Positions 56,217-64,000 of a stretch of DNA of 64,000 bases are shown here, one piece after another (positions within the stretch are counted from its first letter, which is position 1; the number at the start of each line of letters is the position of its first letter). A model generated the notes under the pieces. That model did no database searches. It saw only the letters and a program-made list of their open reading frames with translations, and was not told where the DNA came from. Made by a program: the position numbers and the translations under genes. Source of the stretch: Streptomyces pyxinae (lineage in GTDB: Bacteria; Actinomycetota; Actinomycetes; Streptomycetales; Streptomycetaceae); assembly GCF_024756275.1 (NCBI RefSeq), contig NZ_JANUGQ010000003.1, forward strand, positions 186,001-250,000. The letters run 5' to 3'.

Positions 56217-57968
56217 GTGGCGGAACGTAGCACGGCTGCCGTCGACGTGGCCGACAACAGCGGTGACGAGCCGCTGTCCGCCAAGGCGGAGCAGGCCGCG
56301 AACGACGGGGTGGCGGAAACACAGGGAGCCGGTGAACGGTCCGAGCGGGCCGGTGGGTCCGACCGGGACCACGCCGATGCGTCCGGTTCGCGGGAACCCG
56401 CCGTGACCGCGTCGCCCGAGCTGCACAGCGGCCACAAGCTCGCCAGACGATACCGGCTGGAGGAGTGCCTCACCCGTCTGGACGGCTTCAGCAGCTGGCG
56501 CGCCGTCGACGAGAAGCTGCGCCGCGCGGTCGGAGTGCACGTCCTCCCCGCCGACCACCCGAGGGCCCGGTCGGTGCTCGCGGCGGCGCGCTCCTCGGCG
56601 CTCCTCGGCGACCCCCGGTTCGTGCAGGTGCTGGACGCCGTCGAGGACAACGACCTCGTCTACGTGGTGCACGAGTGGCTACCGGACGCCACCGAACTCA
56701 CCGCCCTGCTCGCGGCCGGCCCGCTGGAACCGCACGACGCCTACCAACTCGTCAGCCAGGTCTCCCAGGCGATGGCGGCCGCCCACCGGGAGGGCCTGGC
56801 CCACCTGTGTCTGACCCCCGGGACCGTTCTGCGCAGTTCCACCGGCCAGTACCGGATCCGCGGCCTCGCCGTGAACGCCGCCCTGCGCGGGGTCACCGCC
56901 GAGCGTCCGCAGCAGGCCGACACCGAGGCCATCGGCGCCCTGCTGTACGCCGCGCTCACCCAGCGCTGGCCCTATGAGACCCATGCGCACGGCCTTTCCG
57001 GGCTGCCCAAGGGCGTCGGGCTCATTCCGCCGGACCAGGTGCGCGCGGGAGTGCACCGGGGTCTCTCGGAGCTGGCGATGCGCGCCCTGGTCAACGACGG
57101 GGCGACCGCCTCCCGCCAGGAACCGCCCTGCGCCACCCCTGACGAGCTCTCCAAGGCCGTGGCGGCGATGCCGCGCATCCGTCCGCCGGAGCCCGAGTTC
57201 CCGCCGCCGCCGGAGTACCCGCGCACCACCTTCCCGCAGGGCGGATACGGCCGGCCGCCCGGCCGTCCCGGTCCGGCGGCCCCGCAGCCCGTGCCGGTCC
57301 CGCCGCCACCGTTGCAGAGCCGTACCGGGCGGGCCCTGAAATGGGCCGTCTCGGCGCTCCTCATCGCGGCGCTGGGGCTGGGCAGCTGGCAGGTGGCCGA
57401 CAAGCTGCTCTCCAAGGAGAAGTCGGCCGAGGAGCCGAAGAACACCGCGCCCTCGATCGTCGCGGGCGGCGGTGAGAAGCACAGTCCCGCGCCGCTCGCT
57501 CCACTGGCCGTCCAGGACGCCCGGGAGTACGCGCCGGACGGCTCCCCACAGGACGCCGAGGACGCGTCCAAGTCCCACGACGGTGACGCCTCCACCTACT
57601 GGCGCACCAACAGCTTCAACGACGGTCCGGAGTTCGCCCCCTCGGTGAAGTCGGGGGTGGGCATCGTCTACGACCTCGGCGCCGAGAAGGATGTCGCTGC
57701 CGCCTCGATAGCGCTGCGGCACGGTGGGCCCCACACGACGGCGGCGATCTACGCCACCGATGGGCTCTCCCCCTCGGGACCGGTGAGCTCCATGGAGAAG
57801 ATCGCCGGTGGACGCACCGGGAGCTCGTCGCTGGTGCTCACCGCCAAGAAGCCGGTCAAGACCCGGTACGTCCTGCTGTGGCTGACCGCCCTGCCGTACT
57901 CCGCCCAGGACGGGTACAGCGGCGCGGGGTACAAGCAGGGCATCACCGACGTCAGGTTCACCGGCTGA
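56217..57968 (+). CDS. Membrane-anchored pseudokinase with C-terminal discoidin-like domain
   Basis: 583 residues. A disordered acidic N-terminus (1-70) is followed by a protein-kinase fold (about 75-320) that has lost its catalytic residues: the VAIK lysine position reads VGVHVL, the HRD loop reads HLCLTPGTVL (near residue 196), and the DFG position reads RGLAV. A Pro-rich linker, a membrane helix (about 380-400) and an outer F5/8-type domain (about 435-583) complete it. It matches the pseudokinase half of mycobacterial MviN, which binds FhaA. The start is GTG 56217, chosen by AGGA spacing and the conserved N-terminus AERSTAAVDVADNS; several in-frame starts lie upstream. Confidence 0.87.
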   Translation: MAERSTAAVDVADNSGDEPLSAKAEQAANDGVAETQGAGERSERAGGSDRDHADASGSREPAVTASPELHSGHKLARRYRLEECLTRLDGFSSWRAVDEKLRRAVGVHVLPADHPRARSVLAAARSSALLGDPRFVQVLDAVEDNDLVYVVHEWLPDATELTALLAAGPLEPHDAYQLVSQVSQAMAAAHREGLAHLCLTPGTVLRSSTGQYRIRGLAVNAALRGVTAERPQQADTEAIGALLYAALTQRWPYETHAHGLSGLPKGVGLIPPDQVRAGVHRGLSELAMRALVNDGATASRQEPPCATPDELSKAVAAMPRIRPPEPEFPPPPEYPRTTFPQGGYGRPPGRPGPAAPQPVPVPPPPLQSRTGRALKWAVSALLIAALGLGSWQVADKLLSKEKSAEEPKNTAPSIVAGGGEKHSPAPLAPLAVQDAREYAPDGSPQDAEDASKSHDGDASTYWRTNSFNDGPEFAPSVKSGVGIVYDLGAEKDVAAASIALRHGGPHTTAAIYATDGLSPSGPVSSMEKIAGGRTGSSSLVLTAKKPVKTRYVLLWLTALPYSAQDGYSGAGYKQGITDVRFTG

Positions 57969-57998
57969 CCCGGATCGCCGCGGGAGGGGGGCTCACCG

Positions 57999-58703
57999 AT
58001 GGACGACGGCACACGCGCCGGCAGTGGCGACCAGGAGCTCCTGGCCCGCCATGTCGCGGGTGACCCGGATGCCTTCGGTGAGCTCGTGCGACGCCACCGC
58101 GACCGTCTCTGGGCGGTGGCGCTGCGCACCCTCGGAGACCGTGAGGAGGCCGCCGACGCGGTCCAGGACGCCCTGGTCTCGGCGTTCCGGGCGGCCCATA
58201 CCTTCCGCGGCCAGTCGGCCGTGACCACCTGGTTGCACCGGATCACCGTCAATGCCTGTCTGGACCGGGCGCGCAAGGCCGTCGTCCGCCGCACCTCCCC
58301 GGTCGACGACACGGAGCGGCTGGACCAGTTGCTCGAGCCCCATGAGTCGGCCGAGGCACCGGCCGAGCGCCAGGACCTGCACCGACAGCTGATCGCCGCC
58401 CTGGGCCGGCTCCCGGCGGAGCAGCGCGCCGCCCTGGTCCTGGTGGACATGCAGGGCTACCCGGTGGCCGAGGCGGCCCGGATGCTCGATGTGCCGCCGG
58501 GGACGGTCAAGAGCCGCTGTGCCCGGGGCCGGGCCCGGCTGCTGCCCATGCTCACTCATCTGCGCGGCGACTCCATGGGTAACGTCGGTGAGGACGGGGG
58601 AAGGAACCGGACGCCGGGGACAACCGTCCCACCGGTGTCGGGACCGAAGGAGGCAGGGCCGAGTGATCCTGCTGCTGCGAAGGGCGGAGGTGGGCGCGCG
58701 TGA
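57999..58703 (+). CDS. sigM: ECF RNA polymerase sigma factor SigM
   Basis: 234 residues. Region 2 (HVAGDPDAFGELVRRHRDRLWAVALRTLGD, then DAVQDALVSAF) and region 4 (LPAEQRAALVLVDMQGYPVAEAARMLDVPPGTVKSR) are intact. A C-terminal tail after about residue 185 is dispensable-looking. It directs envelope or redox stress genes and is held by the zinc anti-sigma factor encoded immediately downstream. GGGAGGGGG precedes the ATG. Confidence 0.93.
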   Translation: MDDGTRAGSGDQELLARHVAGDPDAFGELVRRHRDRLWAVALRTLGDREEAADAVQDALVSAFRAAHTFRGQSAVTTWLHRITVNACLDRARKAVVRRTSPVDDTERLDQLLEPHESAEAPAERQDLHRQLIAALGRLPAEQRAALVLVDMQGYPVAEAARMLDVPPGTVKSRCARGRARLLPMLTHLRGDSMGNVGEDGGRNRTPGTTVPPVSGPKEAGPSDPAAAKGGGGRA

Positions 58704-59614
58704 CATCCACGGCCGACACGGCACAGCACCCGGACGTCTCTGAGATCTCCGATCTCACCGAAGGGCTCCTTCCACCGGGCCGCACCGCCGATGTGCGCCG
58801 CCATCTCGGCGGCTGCGAGCTGTGCGCCGATGTCCGCACCTCGCTGGAGGAAATCCGCGGACTCCTGGGCACCCTGCCCGGCCCGAGCCGGATGCCGGCC
58901 GATGTCGCCGGCCGCATCGATGCCGCCCTGGCCGCCGAGGCACTGCTCGAATCCACCGCGCCGCCGGAGGGCCCTGGCGCCAATGTTTCACGTGAAACAA
59001 CCGGGCCCACCGGCGAGCCGTCCCCGGCCGCCCGGTCCGCCGACCGTCCGGCCGGCCGGCCTCGCACCGACACCAACGGGCCGGGGCGTACCCGCCGCAC
59101 CCGGGGCCGGCGCCGGGCGGCGATCCTGGGAACTGTCCTCGGTGTGGCCGCCGCCGGTGTGGGTGTGCTGCTGTTCCAGCCGAGCGACCCCGCCGGTGAG
59201 AAATCCACCGCGGCCCGGCCGAGCGAAGCCTCCACCGGTGCTCCAGCCGCCTTCTCCGGCGCCCCCCTCGACCGTCGCGTCCGGGAGTTGCTCACCGAGA
59301 CGCCGGCACACGAGAACCGGGGGCTCAAGACGCCGCACCGAGCACCGTCGGAGCACAATGACACCGGCCCCCATGTCATGCGCACCGAGGAGGCGGGGCT
59401 CCCGTCCTGTGTCCGGGCGGGGACACACCGCGACACCGCACCGCTGGCCGCCGAGGCAGGCACCTACCAGGGACACGCGGCCTATCTGGTACTGCTTCCC
59501 CGCCCCGGGGACACCACCCGGGTCGATGCCCTGGTGCTGGACGCCTCCTGCACCGCTTCCCCGGACGGGGCCCCGGCCCGGGTACTGAGGACCGAGTCGT
59601 ATCCCCGCCCGTAG
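58700..59614 (+). CDS. rsmA: Anti-sigma-M factor, zinc-binding ZAS type
   Basis: 304 residues. HLGGCELC gives the HX3CX2C zinc motif (H35, C39, C42) of ZAS anti-sigma factors, and a single membrane helix (about 142-162) splits the inner from the outer domain. It binds SigM and releases it on a signal. The GTG start overlaps the sigM stop by four bases. Residues 95-100 (N-V-S-R-E-T) are translated from parS site 9, with codons that Streptomyces seldom uses (AAT, GTT, TCA, ACA). The S. coelicolor counterpart binds an Fe-S cluster; the two Cys here would fit either metal. Confidence 0.9.
   Translation: MTSTADTAQHPDVSEISDLTEGLLPPGRTADVRRHLGGCELCADVRTSLEEIRGLLGTLPGPSRMPADVAGRIDAALAAEALLESTAPPEGPGANVSRETTGPTGEPSPAARSADRPAGRPRTDTNGPGRTRRTRGRRRAAILGTVLGVAAAGVGVLLFQPSDPAGEKSTAARPSEASTGAPAAFSGAPLDRRVRELLTETPAHENRGLKTPHRAPSEHNDTGPHVMRTEEAGLPSCVRAGTHRDTAPLAAEAGTYQGHAAYLVLLPRPGDTTRVDALVLDASCTASPDGAPARVLRTESYPRP
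58985..58998. other. parS: parS site 9 (inside the rsmA coding sequence)
   Basis: Exact core with ideal T/A flanks, lying wholly inside rsmA in the linker between the zinc domain and the membrane helix, where a six-residue insertion is tolerated. Confidence 0.97.
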
Positions 59615-59764
59615 GGCCGAACGAGCGCTCCGTGAGCCGGCGGCCACCGTGTCCGGCCGAGGTCGGACGAGTGCGTGCGCCACGGGCCACCGTACGACCG
59701 CGCATCCGGCCCGCCGCCGGTCTCGCTCCTCCGGCGGTCGCCCCTTGGCCGGAGCGGGGGGCCG

Positions 59765-59790
59765 GGAATGCCGACCCCGTAGGATCCGTT
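59765..59790 (+). promoter_or_regulatory. SigR-type promoter of trxB-trxA
   Basis: GGAAT (59765-59769), 18 bases, then GTT (59788-59790). This is the exact SigR consensus GGAAT-N18-GTT known at trxBA in S. coelicolor. It starts transcription about 60 bases before the trxB start. Confidence 0.9.
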
Positions 59791-59857
59791 GGGTGGGGTA
59801 AGAGTCCCTGACCCCGCCCCATGGACAGTAGGCAGTCCGCAGAGACGAGGAAAACCC

Positions 59858-60832
59858 GTGAGCGACGTCCGTAACGTGATCATCATCGGTTCCGGGCCCG
59901 CCGGCTATACGGCTGCGCTCTACACCGCGCGTGCCTCCCTGAAGCCGCTGGTCTTCGAAGGCGCCGTCACCGCCGGTGGCGCCCTGATGAACACGACCGA
60001 CGTGGAGAACTTCCCCGGTTTCCGCGACGGCATCATGGGACCCGACCTGATGGACAACATGCGGGCCCAGGCTGAGCGGTTCGGCGCCGAGCTCCTCCCG
60101 GACGACGTGGTCGCCGTCGACCTCACCGGCGACATCAAGACCGTGACCGACACCGCCGGTACGGTGCACCGTGCCAAGGCCGTCATCGTCACGACCGGCT
60201 CCCAGCACCGCAAGCTCGGCCTCCCGAACGAGGACGCCCTCTCCGGACGCGGCGTCTCCTGGTGCGCCACCTGTGACGGTTTCTTCTTCAAGGACCAGGA
60301 CATCGCCGTGGTCGGCGGCGGTGACACCGCGATGGAGGAGGCCACTTTCCTCTCCCGGTTCGCCAAGTCGGTCACCATCGTGCACCGCCGTGACACCCTC
60401 CGTGCCTCCAAGGCCATGCAGGAGCGTGCCTTCGCCGACCCGAAGATCTCCTTCGCGTGGGACAGCGAGGTCGCCGAGATTCACGGCGAGCAGAAGCTCA
60501 CTGGTCTCACCCTCCGCAACACCAAGTCGGGGGAGACCACCCCGCTCGCGGTGACCGGTCTCTTCATCGCCGTCGGCCATGACCCCCGCACCGAGCTGTT
60601 CAAGGGCCAGCTGGACCTGGACGACGAGGGCTATCTGAAGGTCGAGGCCCCGTCCACCCACACCAACCTCACCGGTGTCTTCGGCGCCGGCGATGTGGTG
60701 GACCACACCTACCGCCAGGCCATCACCGCGGCCGGTACCGGTTGCTCCGCCGCGCTGGACGCCGAGCGCTTCCTGGCGGCTCTCGGTGACACCGAGAAGG
60801 CCGCGGAGCCGGAGAAGACTCCTGCCGTCTGA
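59858..60832 (+). CDS. trxB: Thioredoxin reductase
   Basis: 324-residue NADPH/FAD enzyme. The FAD motif is [15 protein letters not shown], the redox pair is CATC (C136, C139), and the NADPH motif is [16 protein letters not shown]. It reduces TrxA with NADPH. The GTG start lies behind GAGG, within the transcript of the SigR-type promoter. It is separated from trxA by 52 bp. Confidence 0.97.
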   Translation: MSDVRNVIIIGSGPAGYTAALYTARASLKPLVFEGAVTAGGALMNTTDVENFPGFRDGIMGPDLMDNMRAQAERFGAELLPDDVVAVDLTGDIKTVTDTAGTVHRAKAVIVTTGSQHRKLGLPNEDALSGRGVSWCATCDGFFFKDQDIAVVGGGDTAMEEATFLSRFAKSVTIVHRRDTLRASKAMQERAFADPKISFAWDSEVAEIHGEQKLTGLTLRNTKSGETTPLAVTGLFIAVGHDPRTELFKGQLDLDDEGYLKVEAPSTHTNLTGVFGAGDVVDHTYRQAITAAGTGCSAALDAERFLAALGDTEKAAEPEKTPAV

Positions 60833-60884
60833 TTACCCCCCGCCCCACCCCCACCCCTCTCCCCGAGCAAATAAGGAGGCCGCC

Positions 60885-61232
60885 GTGGCCGGCGCCCTGC
60901 AGAACGTGACCGACGACTCCTTCGAGGAGGTCGTCCTCAACAGCAAGAAGCCCGTTCTGGTGGACTTCTGGGCTGCCTGGTGCGGTCCCTGCCGCCAGAT
61001 CGCCCCGTCGCTGGAGGCCATCGCCGCTGAGCATGGCGATCAGATCGAGGTGGTCAAGCTCAACATCGACGAGAACCCCGCCACGGCGGCCAAGTACGGC
61101 GTCATGTCCATCCCGACGCTCAACGTCTACCAGGGCGGCGAGGTCGCCAAGACCATCGTCGGTGCCAAGCCGAAGGCCGCCATTGTCCGCGACCTGGAGC
61201 CCTTCCTCGGGGACCCGGCCGCCAAGGCCTGA
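60885..61232 (+). CDS. trxA: Thioredoxin
   Basis: 115 residues; active-site WCGPC (C33, C36). The GTG start has a strong AAGGAGG. It is made with trxB under the SigR-type promoter and reduces protein disulfides, including that of the anti-sigma factor RsrA. It ends before parS site 10. Confidence 0.97.
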   Translation: MAGALQNVTDDSFEEVVLNSKKPVLVDFWAAWCGPCRQIAPSLEAIAAEHGDQIEVVKLNIDENPATAAKYGVMSIPTLNVYQGGEVAKTIVGAKPKAAIVRDLEPFLGDPAAKA

Positions 61233-61277
61233 CAACGGCGTTTCGCCGGGCCGACTGCCCGGCGAAGTGGTGGAGAT

Positions 61278-61291
61278 GTTTCACGTGAAAC
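61278..61291. other. parS: parS site 10
   Basis: Exact core, 45 bp past trxA and about 1.1 kb from parB; the parS nearest the origin in this window. Confidence 0.96.
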
Positions 61292-61315
61292 CGTGAAACC
61301 AAAAAGCCGGGAATT

Positions 61316-61351
61316 CGGAACGGCCCATCCCGCTCGGGGTGGGCCGTTCCG
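61316..61351. terminator. Terminator between trxA and the GNAT gene
   Basis: 16-bp stem with one G-T pair and a 4-base loop, between convergent genes. Confidence 0.78.
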
Positions 61352-61376
61352 CATGCCGACGCGGGACCCCTCCCTC

Positions 61377-61994
61377 CTAGAGCGGCCGGAGCGCGGGCTC
61401 CTTCTGAACGGCGCCCAGCAACCGGTCCAGGGCCAGCTCGACGTCTTCCTTCCAGGAAAGGGTGGTGCGGAGCTCCAGCCGCAGCCGTGGATAGACGGGG
61501 TGCGGGCGGACCGTCTTGAACCCCACCGAGAGCAGATGGTCTGCGGGCAGCAGACATGCGGGCTCCTTCCAGCGGGCGTCCCCGAACGCCTCCACCGCTC
61601 TGAAGCCCCGGCGCAGCAGGTCCTTCGCCACCGTCTGCACCATCACCCGCCCCAGTCCCTGCCCCTGGTAGCCGGGCATGATCAGGGCGGTGATCAGCTG
61701 AACGGCGTCCGGGGAGACCGGGCTGGTCGGAAAGGCGGTGGAGCGGGGCACATAGGCGGGTGGAGCGTAGAGAACGAAGCCCACCGGTGTGTCGTCCACA
61801 TAGACGACCCGGCCACAGGAGCCCCAGTCCAGGAGAACGGCCGAAATCCACGCCTCCTTCTCCAGCCCGGGTGTGCCCGCCTTTACCGCGGCTTCTCCGC
61901 TGACCGGGTCAAGCTCCCAGAAGACACAGGAGCGGCACCGCTGGGGGAGGTCCGGAAGGTTGTCCAGCGTGAGCGGTACGAGCCGACGCCCCAT
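61377..61994 (-). CDS. GNAT N-acetyltransferase with N-terminal CxxC
   Basis: 205 residues. The core PGYQGQGLGRVMVQTVAKDL is the acetyl-CoA loop. The N-terminus has CRSCVFWE. The same gene lies beside parB in mycobacteria (Rv3916c). The substrate is unknown. Its ATG has GAGGAG eight bases upstream. A short ORF overlaps its start out of frame. Confidence 0.85.
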   Translation of the reverse strand: MGRRLVPLTLDNLPDLPQRCRSCVFWELDPVSGEAAVKAGTPGLEKEAWISAVLLDWGSCGRVVYVDDTPVGFVLYAPPAYVPRSTAFPTSPVSPDAVQLITALIMPGYQGQGLGRVMVQTVAKDLLRRGFRAVEAFGDARWKEPACLLPADHLLSVGFKTVRPHPVYPRLRLELRTTLSWKEDVELALDRLLGAVQKEPALRPL

Positions 61995-62140
61995 GAAGGC
62001 TGCTCCTCACTTCCCTCGCCCGCTGCCTCGCGAGCGGCCGCCAGTGTGCTCCTCTCGCGCAGCAGGCTTCCGACAAAGCCACCCAGGGCTCCGAGCCCCA
62101 GGCCCGCCGTGACCCATTGGCTGCGGCTCACCTCTCGCAT
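61883..62140 (-). CDS. Small hydrophobic protein overlapping the GNAT start
   Basis: 85 residues. GGAGGGAG lies eight bases before the ATG at 62140. The N-terminal half has one hydrophobic, Gly-rich segment (SQWVTAGLGLGALGGFVGSLL), then a charged helix; the last 37 residues are read out of frame over the GNAT gene and look random. It may be a real short membrane protein whose stop was lost, or a leader for the GNAT gene. Not recognised. Confidence 0.4.
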   Translation of the reverse strand: MREVSRSQWVTAGLGLGALGGFVGSLLRERSTLAAAREAAGEGSEEQPSWGVGSYRSRWTTFRTSPSGAAPVSSGSLTRSAEKPR

Positions 62141-62437
62141 GCCTGGCTCTCCCTCCGCGGTGATCAGGCGGATGCGCATACCGATACGCATCGTAGCGAT
62201 CGGGCGATGACACGCATACGGGAAGACGCCACAGGGCGGACCACCGCCGGTGTGCACCGGACACGCGATCCGCCCTGAGACTTCCCCGGGCCGGGGCCTG
62301 CAAGCGCGAGCGGACCGACCGGTGGGTACGGGTGGTGCCGGAACCCGGCCGCCGGGGTACGGCGCTCGGCCTCACCCGTCCCCGTACGCCTCGTCCGCTC
62401 GTGCGTCACCCGCTCCGCGAGCCGGAGGTCGCCCGTT

Positions 62438-63523
62438 CTACGAGCCGTCCTGCCGGTCGGAGTCCGGCTCCAGCACCCGGCCCTCGCCGGGGGCCAGGGT
62501 GGTGAGAATCCGCTCCAGGTCCTCCATGGAGGCGAACTCGACCACGATCTTGCCCTTCTTCTGGCCCAGGTCGACCTTCACCCGGGTCTCGAAGCGGTCG
62601 GAGAGCCGGGAAGCCAGACCAGTCAGGGCCGGGGAGACCCGGGAACCGGCCCGGGGCCCCCGGGACTTGGCCGGGGCCTCCGGCTCCGAACCCATCAGGG
62701 TGACAAGCTCCTCCACCGAGCGGACCGACAGCCCCTCGGCAACGATCCGCTGTGCCAGCTGCTCCTGAGCCTCCGGGTCCGCCACTGGCAACAGGGCCCG
62801 GGCGTGGCCGGCGGAGAGGACTCCGGCGGCGACCCTGCGCCGGACCGGCAGCGGAAGCCGCAGCAACCGGAGGGTGTTGGAGACCTGGGAACGCGAGCGA
62901 CCGATCCGATCGGCCAGCTCGTCATGGGTGCAGTGGAATTCCTCCAGGAGCTGCTGGTAGGCGGCGGCCTCCTCCAGCGGATTCAGCTGGGCCCGGTGCA
63001 GGTTTTCCAGCAGGGCGTCGAGGAGCAGCCGGTCGTCGTCCGTGGCCCGGACGATGGCCGGGATCCGCTCGAGTCCCGCCTCCCGGCAGGCCCGCCACCG
63101 CCGCTCGCCCATGATCAGCTCATACCGCTCGGGGGCGACCTGCCGGACGACGACCGGCTGGAGCAGGCCGACCTCCTGAATGGAGACGACCAGCTCGGCC
63201 AGCGCCTCCTCGGTGAAGACCTCACGCGGCTGGCGCGGGTTGGGGGTGATCGCGCCGAGCGGCAGCTCCGCGAAGTACGCCCCGGCCGGCGACCCGGCCT
63301 CCGCCTCCACCGGCTCCCGCTCCTCCTGCCGCTCCTGGGAGGGCAGGCTCGCTCTCGTGCCCCGCGGATTCGTCACCGTGGCGACCGGAGCTCCACGCCC
63401 CGTCAGCGCAGCGGCCGGACCGGGGGAGGCGCCCTTCGGCACCGATGCGACCGGTCGCTCCTGGGGCGCGTCGGGGATCAGCGCCCCCAAACCGCGGCCC
63501 AGTCCCCTACGTCGCTCGCTCAC
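62438..63523 (-). CDS. parB: Chromosome partitioning protein ParB
   Basis: 361 residues. An N-terminal ParA-activating peptide ([14 protein letters not shown]) and a disordered linker lead to the CTP-binding domain ([13 protein letters not shown]), the HTH ([26 protein letters not shown]) and the C-terminal dimerisation domain. It binds the parS sites, spreads as a CTP-dependent clamp, and organises the origin region; in Streptomyces this occurs mainly during sporulation. The ATG overlaps the parA stop as ATGA. Confidence 0.97.
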   Translation of the reverse strand: MSERRRGLGRGLGALIPDAPQERPVASVPKGASPGPAAALTGRGAPVATVTNPRGTRASLPSQERQEEREPVEAEAGSPAGAYFAELPLGAITPNPRQPREVFTEEALAELVVSIQEVGLLQPVVVRQVAPERYELIMGERRWRACREAGLERIPAIVRATDDDRLLLDALLENLHRAQLNPLEEAAAYQQLLEEFHCTHDELADRIGRSRSQVSNTLRLLRLPLPVRRRVAAGVLSAGHARALLPVADPEAQEQLAQRIVAEGLSVRSVEELVTLMGSEPEAPAKSRGPRAGSRVSPALTGLASRLSDRFETRVKVDLGQKKGKIVVEFASMEDLERILTTLAPGEGRVLEPDSDRQDGS

Positions 63524-64000
63524 TGAATCCCCTCCGACATGCTGTGCTGGTTGTTCGGGTCACCGGGGCGGCCGCCCTGGTGACCGTGGTGGACGTCGTA
63601 GTGGATACCGGCGCCACGCAGGGCGATCTCACGCGCCGCCTCCAGATAGGAAAGGGCGCCACTGGATCCCGGATCGTAGGTCAATACCGTCTGCCCATAG
63701 CTCGGCGCCTCGGAGATCCGGACCGAGCGCGGGATGCTGGTACGCAGCACCTCGCCACCGAAGTGACTGCGCACCTCCTCGGCCACCTGTGAGGCCAGCC
63801 GGGTACGGCCGTCGTACATGGTGAGCAGGATCGTGGAGACATGGAGATGGGTGTTGAGGTGCCCCCGCACCAGCTCCACATTGCGCAGCAGCTGGCCGAG
63901 GCCCTCCAGCGCGTAGTACTCGCACTGGATCGGGATGAGTACCTCGGCGCCCGCCACCAGAGCGTTGACGGTCAGCAGCCCCAGCGACGGCGGGCAGTCG
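63520..64000 (-). CDS. parA: Chromosome partitioning ATPase ParA, 5' part outside window
   Basis: The C-terminal ~160 residues of Par[15 protein letters not shown] and [17 protein letters not shown] are the late Walker B and sensor regions, and [23 protein letters not shown] is the family's C-terminal signature. The Walker A end is beyond the window. It forms a dynamic filament or gradient that moves ParB-parS complexes. Translation is coupled to parB through ATGA. Confidence 0.95.
   Translation of the reverse strand, partial: DCPPSLGLLTVNALVAGAEVLIPIQCEYYALEGLGQLLRNVELVRGHLNTHLHVSTILLTMYDGRTRLASQVAEEVRSHFGGEVLRTSIPRSVRISEAPSYGQTVLTYDPGSSGALSYLEAAREIALRGAGIHYDVHHGHQGGRPGDPNNQHSMSEGIQ

Overview
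The window reads as a core chromosomal segment of a Streptomyces or close relative. It is very GC-rich with strong third-position GC, and it carries the actinobacterial block sigM-rsmA-trxB-trxA-parB-parA, a fused cydCD gene, femX, and ten exact copies of the parS core GTTTCACGTGAAAC. In Streptomyces parA lies a few kilobases from dnaA/oriC, so the right end is the origin-proximal side. The gene order matches what I remember of the S. coelicolor region from cydA down to parA; I could not run a comparison.

Layout. 0.2-8.7 kb: cytochrome bd operon cydA-cydB-cydCD with a sensor kinase at its 3' end, all on the minus strand behind a Rex-type operator. 8.8-16 kb: hisC-type aminotransferase, LacI regulator, metallophosphoesterase, small membrane protein, and thiC under a TPP riboswitch. 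16-24.9 kb: YibE/F transporter, DUF5326-like protein, a large secreted alpha/beta hydrolase, cupin, holin-like protein coupled to a PLP gamma-lyase, LysR regulator, NUDIX protein. 25-31.2 kb: accessory genes (flavohemoglobin-like protein, MFS/MarR divergent pair, two GNATs, serine beta-lactamase-like protein). 31.5-32.8 kb: a small islet with a PIN-like nuclease candidate and an unrecognised protein. 33-41.4 kb: replication and translation core (dnaB, MATE transporter, rpsF-ssb-rpsR-rplI, femX, alanine-racemase-like gene). 41.5-49.7 kb: GT87 membrane glycosyltransferase, bifunctional PBP, padR-ino1, MFS. 49.8-64 kb: CCA/poly(A) polymerase, DUF6049 membrane protein, murJ, pseudokinase, sigM-rsmA, trxB-trxA, GNAT, parB, and the 3' part of parA.

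How it works together. The right third is a cell-envelope and chromosome-segregation neighbourhood: lipid II flipping (MurJ), its pseudokinase partner, an ECF sigma with a zinc anti-sigma, the thioredoxin system behind a SigR-type promoter, and the ParAB apparatus whose target sites are scattered through the whole window. Seven of the ten parS sites lie in or at the edge of convergent gene junctions. Four sit inside longer perfect palindromes (24-52 bp), one covers a start codon, one supplies a stop codon, and one is translated inside rsmA. A DnaA-box cluster lies upstream of dnaB. Nothing here looks like a prophage, an integrated plasmid or a CRISPR locus.
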